Source: Gammaproteobacteria bacterium (GTDB lineage Bacteria > Pseudomonadota > Gammaproteobacteria > JAJFJF01). Taken from it: a stretch of DNA of 42,980 nt. Below the pieces are notes generated by a model. The model did not search any database. It worked only from the letters and a program-made list of their open reading frames with translations, and was not told where the DNA came from. The translations under genes were made by a program, and so were the position numbers. The stretch spans positions 1-42,980 of the forward strand of contig JAJFJF010000011.1 in assembly GCA_021774255.1 (NCBI GenBank). Direction: 5' to 3'. Positions 26,076 through 34,372 of this stretch are shown piece by piece. How positions within the stretch are numbered: position 1 is the first letter of the stretch; every line of letters begins with the position of its first letter.

Positions 26076-27206
26076 ATGATTATTTCACGATATTTGAGTA
26101 AAGAAATCAGTGTGACTGTGCTGGCGGTGGCATTGGTCCTGCTGTTTATCTTTATCAGTGGTGAATTTATCGAGTACTTGGCCAAGGCGGCGGTGGGTGA
26201 GCTATTTGCCAGCACCGTCTTTAAGTTATTGATTATCCAAATTCCTATTTTTTTAGGCTTGCTGTTACCCTTGGCCCTATACCTGGCTATTTTGCTGGCG
26301 TATGGGCGTTTATTTGTTGACCAAGAAATGACGGTGCTCAGTGCTTGCGGCATGAGTCCGAAAGAGTTTATTCAAATAGCGTTACGGCCGATTGTGGTGA
26401 TTATGGTGTTGGTAGGGGGCGTGACGCTCTATCTGGCACCTATTTTGCTGGTACAGCAAGATCAGCTTATCCGGGAGGACGCGGCCGTTGCCTACCTGTT
26501 TGCTGTCAAACCTGGCCAGTTTCAATCACTTGGTGATGACAGGGTGTTATACGTGGAAGAGCGGGCGTTGGATGAAGGCGCGTTCGAACGGGTATTTATT
26601 GCTGAACGAGGTGACCATGTCAGAACGCCTTCAGGAAGATTTCGCTCTTGGGATGCCTTGGTCGCGGCAGAGGTCACCCAGCGTTTAGATGACCAAACAC
26701 AAGATCGTTTTATTATCTTTCGTGATGGCGAGCGTTATAGCGGTGTGCCAGGCGAAAAAGACTACGAAATAACTCAATTTGAGGAATATCATGTGCGCTT
26801 AAATGCCAGCCCTGCCACCAGCAGTCGACGGGCGCGTGATACCTTACCCACGCTCGAATTATTGCAGTCTTCTGATCCGGGTGATCGCGCGGAGTTGCAG
26901 TGGCGTATCGCCATCCCGCTGGCGGCGCTGTTGCTGGGTTTGCTGGCGGTGCCGCTGAGTCGTGTGAAGCCGCGTCAAGGGCGATTTGCCAAATTGCTGC
27001 CAGCCATACTTATTTTTATTGTTTATTTTAATTTGCTCACCGTGGGGCGGCGTTGGCTAGAGCAGGGTGTGATCCCGGCGTGGTTGGGGCTGTGGTGGGT
27101 GCATTTATTGATTTTGGCCTTAATATTATTTTTATGGCAACGCGAAGGCATATTGGGCAAGCAACATTCTAAAAGTAGCGCAAGAAAGAGTGGAGAGGGT
27201 GCATGA
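26076..27206 (+). CDS. lptF: LPS export permease LptF
   Basis: Inner-membrane permease of the LptB2FG transporter that extracts lipopolysaccharide. 376 residues from the ATG at 26076, where MIISRYLSKE aligns with the family start; an open frame extends to 26052. Three N-terminal spans, a periplasmic beta-jellyroll (about 125-265), then three C-terminal spans. ACGMSPKEF after the third helix and VPLSRVKPRQGRF are family motifs. It overlaps lptG by 4 bp. Confidence 0.94.
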   Translation: MIISRYLSKEISVTVLAVALVLLFIFISGEFIEYLAKAAVGELFASTVFKLLIIQIPIFLGLLLPLALYLAILLAYGRLFVDQEMTVLSACGMSPKEFIQIALRPIVVIMVLVGGVTLYLAPILLVQQDQLIREDAAVAYLFAVKPGQFQSLGDDRVLYVEERALDEGAFERVFIAERGDHVRTPSGRFRSWDALVAAEVTQRLDDQTQDRFIIFRDGERYSGVPGEKDYEITQFEEYHVRLNASPATSSRRARDTLPTLELLQSSDPGDRAELQWRIAIPLAALLLGLLAVPLSRVKPRQGRFAKLLPAILIFIVYFNLLTVGRRWLEQGVIPAWLGLWWVHLLILALILFLWQREGILGKQHSKSSARKSGEGA

Positions 27207-28282
27207 AGACTAACACGCTACTGCAACGTTATTTAGGGCTAACAATTTTAGGCACGGTGTTGCTTGTGCTGCTGGTACTGCAGGGTTTAGATTTTTTCTT
27301 CACCGTGGTGCGCGAAATGAGCAAGCTGGGGCGCGGCGATTACGGTGTGGCCAATATTTTTCAATACGCTTTATTGAGCTTGCCGAATGGGGTGTATGCT
27401 TTTTTCCCGATTGCAGCCTTACTTGGAACCTTGCTGGGTTTAGGCACGCTGGCCAGCCATAGCGAGCTGACCGTTATTCGTGCTTCGGGTGTGTCGCTGT
27501 TGCAAATCACCAAAATGGTATTGGTGGTAGCTTTATTGTTGATGGTGCTTGTCACGATCATCGGCGAGTGGGTGGCGCCTAAAGCAGAGTTTTATGGCAA
27601 GCAACAGCGCTCATTGGCGACCAGTGGCGGCAAGCAAATCACCATGGCGCAGGGATTATGGATACGAGAAGGTGAAGAGTTTGTGCATATCGATGCGGTG
27701 TTGCTTGATGGTGAGCTGACGGGCGTCACACGCTATCATTTTGACTCGCAATTTGAACTTGAAAAGATTAGTTTTGCAAAAAGCGGCCAGTATCAATACG
27801 TTGATGAAACTTGGGAATTATTTGATATTCGCGAAACCCAATTTTTGGAAGGTGGTGTTGAAACAACCACCTATGAGCAGCAAGCGTGGGCAAGCAGTGT
27901 GAACCCTGAGTTACTCACTATATTAAAATCCAAAGCCATGCGTTTGCCCATGGCAGAGCTAAAACGCTTTGCCCAATATCTGGAAAGTAACGATCTCGAC
28001 GCCACGGAATACCAACTGGCCTTTTGGCGCAAGCTATTTCAGCCCTTTGCCACTGCCGTGATGATGTTGTTGGCCATTCCTTTTGTTTTTGGCCCGTTGC
28101 GCTCCGGCAGCATGGGCTTGCGTATGTTGGTCGGGATCTTTTTGGGCTTAAGTTTTTATGCCGTCAACGAGTTTTTTGCCCCCTTTAGCCAAGTTTTCCA
28201 CCTGGCGCCGCCTATTGCCGCCGCACTACCGTCTTGCCTGTTTGCGGGATTAGGATTTTACCTGATGCGGCGCTTTGCGTAG
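27203..28282 (+). CDS. lptG: LPS export permease LptG
   Basis: Partner of LptF, 359 residues with the same 3+3 span layout. Family motifs include SLPNGVYAFFPIAALLGTLLGLG (first part, 58-75), the ELTVIRASGVS coupling helix and FGPLRSGSMGLRM. The TAG stop at 28280-28282 lies inside a GTAGGGGC unit (28279-28286). A 21-bp stretch of the 3' coding end (28227-28247) recurs with one mismatch at 28332-28352, again followed by a GTAGGGGC unit. Confidence 0.94.
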   Translation: MKTNTLLQRYLGLTILGTVLLVLLVLQGLDFFFTVVREMSKLGRGDYGVANIFQYALLSLPNGVYAFFPIAALLGTLLGLGTLASHSELTVIRASGVSLLQITKMVLVVALLLMVLVTIIGEWVAPKAEFYGKQQRSLATSGGKQITMAQGLWIREGEEFVHIDAVLLDGELTGVTRYHFDSQFELEKISFAKSGQYQYVDETWELFDIRETQFLEGGVETTTYEQQAWASSVNPELLTILKSKAMRLPMAELKRFAQYLESNDLDATEYQLAFWRKLFQPFATAVMMLLAIPFVFGPLRSGSMGLRMLVGIFLGLSFYAVNEFFAPFSQVFHLAPPIAAALPSCLFAGLGFYLMRRFA

Positions 28283-28387
28283 GGGCACTCTCTGCTTGCC
28301 GCCCGCTTGGCGCCACCTGTCGTGCCGGGATTATCGTCTTGCCTGTTTGCGGCGATTTATGTAGGGGCAGCCCCCCGTGGCTGCCCT
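28279..28387 (+). repeat. Two GTAGGGGC units with a degenerate copy of the lptG tail
   Basis: Unit 1 starts at 28279 and donates the lptG stop. Unit 2 (28361-28387) has the hairpin GGGCAGCC (28365-28372) / GGCTGCCC (28379-28386). Between them, 28310-28352 resembles the end of lptG (28205-28247), including the 21-bp near-identity. The unit 2 hairpin may end the lptFG message. Confidence 0.7.
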
Positions 28388-28415
28388 AAAACTACGCAAA
28401 TTTTTATCCTTCAAC

Positions 28416-28421
28416 TATACT
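28416..28421 (+). promoter_or_regulatory. Possible -10 box of the eight-gene secreted-protein operon
   Basis: TATACT, 65 bp before the first gene's ATG at 28487. No good -35 is found 16-18 bp upstream (TACGCA at that spacing), so an activator or another promoter may be needed. Confidence 0.3.
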
Positions 28422-28486
28422 CAAAATGACAAAGCGAATAAGCAAAGGAATTGCTTACAAAATTAAGTAGATTACAAGGATTGGTA

Positions 28487-28927
28487 ATGAAAAAATTACT
28501 CACGACATCGTGTTTTTTAGTTTCTTTATTGTTAGGCGCTAACAGTGCCCTAGCTGATATCCCTTATTCTACAGAACGCCACCATAGCCCCGTGCCTCAG
28601 ATTGTTTTTGAGTGTGGTGATATGGAAACGGCGATTTCAAATCTTGTTGCTCAATTTTTTGTGCCAGCGTCTAGACAACCTGACGTCATTGATCATTTGA
28701 CAACAGCGATGTCGGCGAGTCTATTTTTTGCTAACTTGCAGGCATGTGAGTGTCGGGCGCGTTTAGAAGGCCATGTGAACAGTGAAGTGCTGTCTAGGTG
28801 TTTTGCGGAATCGGCAGTGCTCGCAAAATTACTGGTGAAAGGTGTAGGGCAGTCACTTACTAACACAACGCTATCTGAAATGGATAGTGATGAATTAGAA
28901 GCGCTTTTTGGTACGCGCTCATATTAA
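28487..28927 (+). CDS. Secreted four-cysteine paralogue 1
   Basis: 146 residues from the ATG at 28487; an in-frame ATG at 28451 would place 12 residues before a good signal peptide. AAGGA at 28475-28479 is well placed. Signal peptide is about 23 residues. The mature part begins with a variable stretch, then ECGDMETAI, a helix-like segment ending SLFFANLQACEC, RLEG, and LSRCFAES. The C-terminal acidic box is MDSDELEALF. The four cysteines (one in ECG, two in C-x-C, one in CF) are invariant in all eight paralogues and could form two disulfides in the periplasm. It is the most divergent at the last motif (AES for the usual K-containing end). No known family recognised. Confidence 0.8.
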   Translation: MKKLLTTSCFLVSLLLGANSALADIPYSTERHHSPVPQIVFECGDMETAISNLVAQFFVPASRQPDVIDHLTTAMSASLFFANLQACECRARLEGHVNSEVLSRCFAESAVLAKLLVKGVGQSLTNTTLSEMDSDELEALFGTRSY

Positions 28928-28948
28928 ATTAAAAGTGTGGGAATGATA

Positions 28949-29374
28949 ATGAAATCAATTTTAACAGGGTTAAGTGGGTTATTTTTATTGGGCATAGTGG
29001 GGGCGAGCAGTGCAAGTGAAATGCTCAACGAAGACGCTCATTCTTTTTTAGCTAAAAAAGTTATTTTTGAATGCGGTAACTTTGAAACAGCATTGACACC
29101 CATGATTGGGCCTTATGTAAGCAGTGCGATTCGTACGCTTGCAGCAGCGCCTGTATTGAAGGCGCAATTAGAAAACAGTTTCTTTCTAATGAGTTTTTTG
29201 GATTGCCAGTGTAAAGCACGCGTCAAAGGCGTCTGGGAAGATGAAAGTCTCAAGGCATGTTTAGTGAAGGCAAAAGCAGCAACCGCTCTTTACTCAAGCA
29301 CGTTACTGCCAGAGCCAGACATGCCGATGGATTTTAATGAATTAACGCTAGAAGATTTAGAGGCGTTAAGCTAA
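28949..29374 (+). CDS. Secreted four-cysteine paralogue 2
   Basis: 141 residues from the ATG at 28949, chosen because GGGA at 28939-28942 is then well spaced and the signal peptide begins MKS; GTG at 28937 and ATG at 28943 are in frame. Signal peptide about 23 residues. Motifs: ECGNFETAL, NSFFLMSFLDCQCKARVKG, LKACLVKAK. The tail reads LTLEDLEALS. Gap to paralogue 1 is 21 bp. Confidence 0.8.
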   Translation: MKSILTGLSGLFLLGIVGASSASEMLNEDAHSFLAKKVIFECGNFETALTPMIGPYVSSAIRTLAAAPVLKAQLENSFFLMSFLDCQCKARVKGVWEDESLKACLVKAKAATALYSSTLLPEPDMPMDFNELTLEDLEALS

Positions 29375-29398
29375 TTATTCTGATTTGGAGAAGGGGTT

Positions 29399-29821
29399 AT
29401 GAAAAAAGCAATGATTATATTACTGTCTGTATACGCCATGATGAGTTTCTCTATGGCAAGCGCAGATGGCCTAAATCATCATGTTTTTAAAAAAGAAGTG
29501 TATGAGTGTGGTGATTTCAGTACGGCCGTGTCTAGCTTAACGGCTGGATTTATGTTGCTTGACCTAGGAAGATGCGATGGTATGGATAACAGTCCTACTC
29601 GAGAAGCATGCTTGGCGCAGTTTAGTAATGCCTATTTTATTGCTAAGTTTAGGTCATGCAAATGCCAGGCGGATGTGTTAGGTGAGCTTGATGGCGCAGT
29701 GCTAGCCAAATGTTTTGTGAAATCAAAAATAGCTGCGAATGTGTATGGCCAATTACTGGATGATACAGATCCACTAAGTGTAGATTCATTAACGCTTTCT
29801 GATTTTCAAGAGAGCGAATAA
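29399..29821 (+). CDS. Secreted four-cysteine paralogue 3 (six cysteines)
   Basis: 140 residues after a strong GGAGAAGGGG ribosome binding site. Signal peptide about 22 residues. Motifs: ECGDFSTAV, NAYFIAKFRSCKC, LAKCFVKSK; tail LTLSDFQESE. It has two extra cysteines in the variable middle (LGRCDGM and REACLAQ), so a third disulfide is possible. The middle segment is where the family differs most. Confidence 0.8.
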   Translation: MKKAMIILLSVYAMMSFSMASADGLNHHVFKKEVYECGDFSTAVSSLTAGFMLLDLGRCDGMDNSPTREACLAQFSNAYFIAKFRSCKCQADVLGELDGAVLAKCFVKSKIAANVYGQLLDDTDPLSVDSLTLSDFQESE

Positions 29822-29846
29822 ATATAAGACGCTGAAAGGAATAAAG

Positions 29847-30254
29847 ATGAAAAATATAACGAAATGTCTTTCTGGAATAATGCTGGCTTTTGTCGTGAGC
29901 TTAACCTATGCAACTGATGCTGGTTTCTCAGCGGAAACTTCAAGCCTATCAAGCAAGCAGCGCTTTGAATGTGGTAATAAAGAAACTGCGCTGGCAAGCT
30001 TGAGCGAGCAAATGATCAGAGTGGACGGCGAACCTGAAAAACAGTCAGCAGCGGCAGTCGGTTACTTTTTTATCACGCTAGAAGACTGTAAATGTAATGC
30101 GCGTTTGCAAGGCGTTTCTGCTGAGAAAATTTTACCAACATGTTTTCTTCAAGCAAAACGTTCAGCGTCATTTTATCTGAGATTGCTTCAGTTGACAAAA
30201 ATATCTGATTTAGAAAATTTAGCGCCCGCTGATTTGGGTGGTTTGTTAGATTGA
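29847..30254 (+). CDS. Secreted four-cysteine paralogue 4
   Basis: 135 residues, AAAGGA ribosome binding site. Signal peptide about 22 residues, with a cysteine in its own hydrophobic region that is removed on cleavage. Motifs: ECGNKETAL, AVGYFFITLEDCKCNARLQG, LPTCFLQAK; tail LAPADLGGLL. Confidence 0.8.
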   Translation: MKNITKCLSGIMLAFVVSLTYATDAGFSAETSSLSSKQRFECGNKETALASLSEQMIRVDGEPEKQSAAAVGYFFITLEDCKCNARLQGVSAEKILPTCFLQAKRSASFYLRLLQLTKISDLENLAPADLGGLLD

Positions 30255-30283
30255 AATAAAAGAGAATTAAATAGGGATTTATT

Positions 30284-30685
30284 ATGAAAGCATTAGTAAA
30301 AACAGTGTGCCTCTTTGTGGCCTTAAGCTGTTCGGCGCTGGCTCAAGCGGAAACAGAAAATAGCGTTCACTTACTTTTGAAAAGTGATGTGCGAGAGTGT
30401 GGTGACTTGGCGACCACTTTAGGGTCAATAACAGGATCTGTTGCGGTGCAGGAAGGTAGAATGCCACCTGTTGATGTGAGCTCACAAGCAGCAGCGAATT
30501 ATTTTTTGGCTAAGTTTCAAGCATGCACTTGTTTACGTGAATTAACGGGCAACTTAGGTGTTGGCTCAATTAATGGTTGTTTTGTTAAATCCTATGCGGC
30601 AGCCACGCTGTATAGAACACTGTTAAAGGATGATGTGATTAGTTTTTTAGATGTTCCTGATACTGATCTAGAAGCCATGTTTTAA
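30284..30685 (+). CDS. Secreted four-cysteine paralogue 5
   Basis: 133 residues. Signal peptide about 22 residues. Motifs: ECGDLATTL (Thr for the usual Ala), ANYFLAKFQACTCLRELTG, INGCFVKSY; tail VPDTDLEAMF. 29 bp after paralogue 4, the widest gap in the operon. Confidence 0.8.
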   Translation: MKALVKTVCLFVALSCSALAQAETENSVHLLLKSDVRECGDLATTLGSITGSVAVQEGRMPPVDVSSQAAANYFLAKFQACTCLRELTGNLGVGSINGCFVKSYAAATLYRTLLKDDVISFLDVPDTDLEAMF

Positions 30686-30705
30686 ATGATAAGAGAGTAG
30701 AGACA

Positions 30706-31128
30706 ATGAATATATTTTTGAAGAAAATAACGACAGTAAGCGCTATCCTACTAGGCAGTGTGATACTGATGAGCGCTGCGCATGCTGATGTTGAGGGCGC
30801 TGTTGTTAAGCCAAAAGATATTTATGAGTGTGGCAATATTTCTACTGCGCTAACAGATATGGTGGGCATGGCGTTAGAAGGAATTGCCAGGGGGCCAGAA
30901 AGGACCCCGGAAGTTATTCAGGCAGCAGCAGTAGGTTATCTTTTTATGAATTTGGAAAATTGCGAGTGTGCCGTTAGATTTTTTGTTAAGCCGCGTGATC
31001 GCCGTGAAGCCCTCAAAAAATGTGTGGTGCGTGCTAAGCTGGCAGCAGAAGCATTTAATGTGTTAGCAGTTGAGCAAAATACGCTGGATAGCCTGACCCC
31101 TGATGATTTAGGCTTGCTGAATAATTAA
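30706..31128 (+). CDS. Secreted four-cysteine paralogue 6
   Basis: 140 residues. Signal peptide about 27 residues. Motifs: ECGNISTAL, AVGYLFMNLENCECAVRF, LKKCVVRAK; tail LTPDDLGLLNN. The glycine that follows C-x-C in the other seven members is missing here (RFFVKPRD). Confidence 0.8.
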   Translation: MNIFLKKITTVSAILLGSVILMSAAHADVEGAVVKPKDIYECGNISTALTDMVGMALEGIARGPERTPEVIQAAAVGYLFMNLENCECAVRFFVKPRDRREALKKCVVRAKLAAEAFNVLAVEQNTLDSLTPDDLGLLNN

Positions 31129-31154
31129 GCAATAATATTACTAAGGACAGTGAG

Positions 31155-31556
31155 ATGAAGAAAGTACAACAATATTTAATCAATGCGCTGATAGTTTTCA
31201 GCCTAGGTTTGCTTAGCATTCAATCAGCGACAGCAGCCGACAAAGCCGTGCGTGAATGCGGTGATATGAGTACAGCCGTTGCCAGCATTACCGCAGGCGT
31301 GCTTTTTCAAACAGATAGAGGTGTAAATGCTGAACCTGCTATTTACCAAGGTGCAGTGAGTTATTTTATAACGCGCTTAAATGCTTGCTTCTGCCGTGCT
31401 GAATTATACGGTGAGCTGAAGCCTTCAACGAAAGTAGCTTGCTTTTATCAAGCAAAAGCGTTGGCTTTTGTGTATTACCTTGCTAGCACCTCAAACACCA
31501 GTATGGATGAAAATTCTTTCATTCCTGATGAAATATTAGCGGAATTGCTTGGCTAA
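31155..31556 (+). CDS. Secreted four-cysteine paralogue 7
   Basis: 133 residues. Signal peptide about 27 residues. The mature protein starts only a few residues before ECGDMSTAV, the shortest N-terminal arm of the set. Then AVSYFITRLNACFCRAELYG and KVACFYQAK; tail IPDEILAELLG. Confidence 0.8.
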   Translation: MKKVQQYLINALIVFSLGLLSIQSATAADKAVRECGDMSTAVASITAGVLFQTDRGVNAEPAIYQGAVSYFITRLNACFCRAELYGELKPSTKVACFYQAKALAFVYYLASTSNTSMDENSFIPDEILAELLG

Positions 31557-31580
31557 AAGAAACGGGTTTTAGGAGACATC

Positions 31581-32030
31581 ATGAACACATTATTTAAAAA
31601 ATCGTTATTGCTGGCAGCTGCTTTTACGTTAAGTATGAGCATGGCTTCTGCTGAAGAGACAGGCCGCCATTTTGTTGTTAAAGAACAGCGTTATGAGTGT
31701 GGTAACCGTGAGACAGCACTGGGTGTGTTAGGAAATGAGTTGATAGAGAAATTAGCAGGTATATCTTTTGGTTCACCTGATGCGTTGGCGATATTAAAGC
31801 AAGCCGCGGTTGGCTTTTTCTTTGTTAATTTTGAAGATTGTCTTTGTAAAAAAGAACAAGCCGGTCACTTAGATGCAAAATCACTGGCCGCTTGTGTGGT
31901 GGTTTCAAAGCAGGGCGCCTTGGTTTACTTTGATCTCAATAATGCGCCTACTATAATACCTGATGATGTAGTATCTGATGCGCTTGATTCAATTAACACA
32001 GATGCGTTAGCGGCTGCTTTCTTGCCGTAG
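31581..32030 (+). CDS. Secreted four-cysteine paralogue 8
   Basis: 149 residues, AGGAG ribosome binding site, the longest after paralogue 1. Signal peptide about 24 residues. Motifs: ECGNRETAL, AVGFFFVNFEDCLCKKEQAG, LAACVVVSK; extended tail ending INTDALAAAFLP. Last gene of the operon. It converges with the RDD gene across a 39-bp gap in which I see no strong terminator. Confidence 0.8.
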   Translation: MNTLFKKSLLLAAAFTLSMSMASAEETGRHFVVKEQRYECGNRETALGVLGNELIEKLAGISFGSPDALAILKQAAVGFFFVNFEDCLCKKEQAGHLDAKSLAACVVVSKQGALVYFDLNNAPTIIPDDVVSDALDSINTDALAAAFLP

Positions 32031-32069
32031 CACAGATAGCGCTTTTTAATAGTTAATATAGTTGGCTTT

Positions 32070-32525
32070 TTAGCGGCGCTGCTTCGGTAATACCACGACT
32101 TGCGTGTTTGAAAGCTGATCGTAAATAGTCAGTTTATTGCGGTTAAAGAGCATATAAAAAAAGCCAAGCCCTGCGAGCAGTATGGACGGTATCGCGACTA
32201 GAAAGCGTAGGGCGGCTTGCTGTAAAGTGATATCCGCTGTGAGCTGTTTCCCATCGCTATTGCCTTCCTGTCTAGTTTGTTGCACGCTTAAGCGCCATGC
32301 GCGCATCCCCAATGTTTGCCCGCCGTGCGTCCAAAACCATCCAAAAAAACAAAAGCTAATCGCTAATAAATAAGCGGTATAAAGTGGGTTGTGGGGGCTA
32401 AATGCCTCGCCTTGCGCCAGTGGCAACGCCATCAGCGTGCCCAGCATCCATAATGCCAACACAATCAGACTATCATAAAGCATGGCCATGAGGCGGCGTG
32501 CCATGCCGGCAGTGGGGTAGCTCAT
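32070..32525 (-). CDS. RDD family membrane protein
   Basis: 151 residues with about three spans (15-35, 48-65, 108-127). RDD signatures: RRLMAMLYDSLIV at the start, GGQTLGMRAWRLSV (68-81) and the closing KLTIYDQLSNT. RDD proteins are poorly characterised; some act in ion or Na+/H+ exchange. The ATG overlaps the stop of the upstream protease gene (ATGA), so the two are co-translated. Confidence 0.85.
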   Translation of the reverse strand: MSYPTAGMARRLMAMLYDSLIVLALWMLGTLMALPLAQGEAFSPHNPLYTAYLLAISFCFFGWFWTHGGQTLGMRAWRLSVQQTRQEGNSDGKQLTADITLQQAALRFLVAIPSILLAGLGFFYMLFNRNKLTIYDQLSNTQVVVLPKQRR

Positions 32526-33979
32526 CGTCGCTTTTTCTTGCCTTGGCTTTGCTGATTTTCCAGTTTTTCAATACGCGCTTCCACAATGGCGGTTTGGTAC
32601 GCATTTTCTGCTTGCTGGCAGGCGTTCAAAGCGCGTTTAAATTGACGCGTCGCCATGGGAAGGTTGCCATTGAGATAATACACTTCACCACGTGATTGAT
32701 AGGCGCGGCACTCATCCCCCAGCCGCGCTTGTACTTGTGAAAGCAATTGGTAGCCAACAGGATCGGATGGTCGCTGCCTGACTTGTTGGGCAAGGATGGC
32801 TTCGCTTTCTTTGTATTTGTCTGCTGCTAACGCAATGCGTGCGTATTGCATGCTTAAGGCATGGTTGCCAGGGTTGAGCACGAGCGCACCTTCTAAAATA
32901 GATAAGGCTTCTTTTGATTTGCCAGCAGCCTGCTCTATATCGGTTTGGGTAATGATAAAGGGAATTTGATTGGGCTGCGCTTCCAGCAGGCCGCTTAATT
33001 GCTGGCGCGCAGCGTCTAGTTGATTATTTTTAAGCAAGGCCATGGCGTAGCCATATTGCAGTGCTTCTTTGGGCGGGTGATTTTTATCTTCTTTCAGCGC
33101 ATTTTCGTAATAATCAAGGCTGTATTGTGGATCGTTTTGCTCAATAAATGTGCGTGCTTGCATTAAGTAAAAGTACGGGTTGTTGCGGTAAGGTTTAATG
33201 GGGTATTGCTCGGCGCGGTTGCGTGAGTCGGCGATCCGCTCTTGGGTGACAGGGTGGGTGCTTAAAAATTCAAGCGGCTGCCCGTAAAAGCGCGTGGCTT
33301 TTTGCAAGCGTTCAAAAAACACCGGCACGCCATTGGGGTCAAGATCAGCTTGATACAAGGTTTCAATGCCCACACGATCGGCTTCACGTTCGTTGCTGCG
33401 CGAAAAATTCAGTGTCTTTTGAATCATCCCGCCACTCATGGCTGTCATCAGTGCCATGCTGGCATCACCTTGCCCTTGTGATCCCAGTGCAATGGCCGCC
33501 GCAATTGCCGCGATGCTGGGCAGGGTCATTTGCATGACCTGTTCAATCATACGGGCCACATGGCGTTGGGTAATGTGTGCAATCTCGTGGCCCATCACGG
33601 CGGCCAGTTCGCTTTCATTTTCTGAAGCCAGTATCAAACCGCTGTGTACGACGATATAACCGCCCACCACCGCAAAAGCGTTGATGCTGGGATCAATAAG
33701 CGTGTAGAAGTGGAAATCGGTATTGCGTGGTGCAGCGGCTACCACGAGGCGGTAGCCCAGTGACTCGATATAGTCGTTGATCAGTGGATCATGGCTTAAG
33801 GTGCTCGTTTGGCGCAGCGCTTGCATAAACGCTTCGCCTATTTCACGCTCTTGTTGCGGCGATAGGCTACGCGCGGAGCTGTCGCCAATATCCGGCAATT
33901 CTTGGGCGCTGCTATAGGACCCCCAGGTAAACGGGAGTAGACATATTAAGAGGATAAAAAGCTTATTTGTATGGCGCAT
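32522..33979 (-). CDS. bepA: BepA-like periplasmic M48 metalloprotease/chaperone with TPR domain
   Basis: Outer-membrane quality-control protease that helps assemble or degrade LptD and other barrel proteins. 485 residues from the ATG at 33979; the frame is open to 34075, but a signal peptide begins at MRHTNKL. Zinc site HEIAH (about 131-135) and third ligand in NEREADRVG (about 195). TPR repeats from about 285 to the end. A basic tail (KKKRR) closes the protein. BepA acts on LptD, the outer-membrane end of the pathway whose inner-membrane permeases LptFG lie upstream in this window. Confidence 0.9.
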   Translation of the reverse strand: MRHTNKLFILLICLLPFTWGSYSSAQELPDIGDSSARSLSPQQEREIGEAFMQALRQTSTLSHDPLINDYIESLGYRLVVAAAPRNTDFHFYTLIDPSINAFAVVGGYIVVHSGLILASENESELAAVMGHEIAHITQRHVARMIEQVMQMTLPSIAAIAAAIALGSQGQGDASMALMTAMSGGMIQKTLNFSRSNEREADRVGIETLYQADLDPNGVPVFFERLQKATRFYGQPLEFLSTHPVTQERIADSRNRAEQYPIKPYRNNPYFYLMQARTFIEQNDPQYSLDYYENALKEDKNHPPKEALQYGYAMALLKNNQLDAARQQLSGLLEAQPNQIPFIITQTDIEQAAGKSKEALSILEGALVLNPGNHALSMQYARIALAADKYKESEAILAQQVRQRPSDPVGYQLLSQVQARLGDECRAYQSRGEVYYLNGNLPMATRQFKRALNACQQAENAYQTAIVEARIEKLENQQSQGKKKRR

Positions 33980-34065
33980 TACAATTTGATAGTGACTATA
34001 AGTCTTTGGCTTCCTCGATAGACTTTTTCTCTTAGGGGAGAAAATTAGGATGAGAGGCTGGTGAG

Positions 34066-34313
34066 AACCCCTCACCCCAACCCTCTCCCCTTAAAGGGGA
34101 GAGGGAGATATTCTTTCAAGATCGAGGGGCGTTGAATACTTACTTTAATAACATGTTACTACTAATACCACCCTCTTTTGGCATGGCGAATAAGATATTG
34201 ATTTTTATAATTATTAATTATTTTGCCTATTGTGGTTTGGGTTATCCTCCAATCGCTAATGAAAATTCTCCCTCTCCCCCTTAAGGGGAGAGGGTTGGGG
34301 TGAGGGGTTATTT
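34066..34313. repeat. 248-bp MITE-like element: inverted CCCTCTCCCC repeats
   Basis: The left arm 34066-34105 reads AACCCCTCACCCCAACCCTC onward. The right arm 34270-34313 is its near reverse complement, ending GGGGTGAGGGGTTATTT. The enclosed 164 bp is A/T-rich with no ORF. Each arm also holds its own CCCTCTCCCC hairpin. Target-site duplications were not evident by eye. Confidence 0.6.
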
Positions 34314-34360
34314 GCTTTAGAGATCAAATAGATTTTTATACATTCTCATGAGTGCCAAGG

Positions 34361-34366
34361 TATAAT
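34361..34366 (+). promoter_or_regulatory. -10 box immediately upstream of tusA
   Basis: A perfect TATAAT, six bases before the tusA ATG, implies a leaderless or nearly leaderless message. No convincing -35 is found at 17 bp. AAGG at 34357-34360 could instead be a distant ribosome binding site. Confidence 0.4.
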
Positions 34367-34372
34367 TAGCAG

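Larger units (their letters stand above)
33980..34372. other. 393-bp gap with an inverted pair of CCCTCTCCCC repeats
   Basis: Contains the BepA upstream region, the MITE-like pair at 34066-34313 and the tusA promoter region. No gene seen. Confidence 0.6.

Noticed and set aside
33980..34075. N-terminal extension of the BepA-like protease to 34075
   Set aside because: The extension is basic and unlike the family, and the ATG at 33979 opens a standard signal peptide.
34138..34159. ACTTAC … TGTTAC resembling the shared upstream element
   Set aside because: The spacing is 10 and not 7, there is no CTTAGA block, and no unknown large gene lies downstream; it is inside the A/T-rich centre of a repeat pair.
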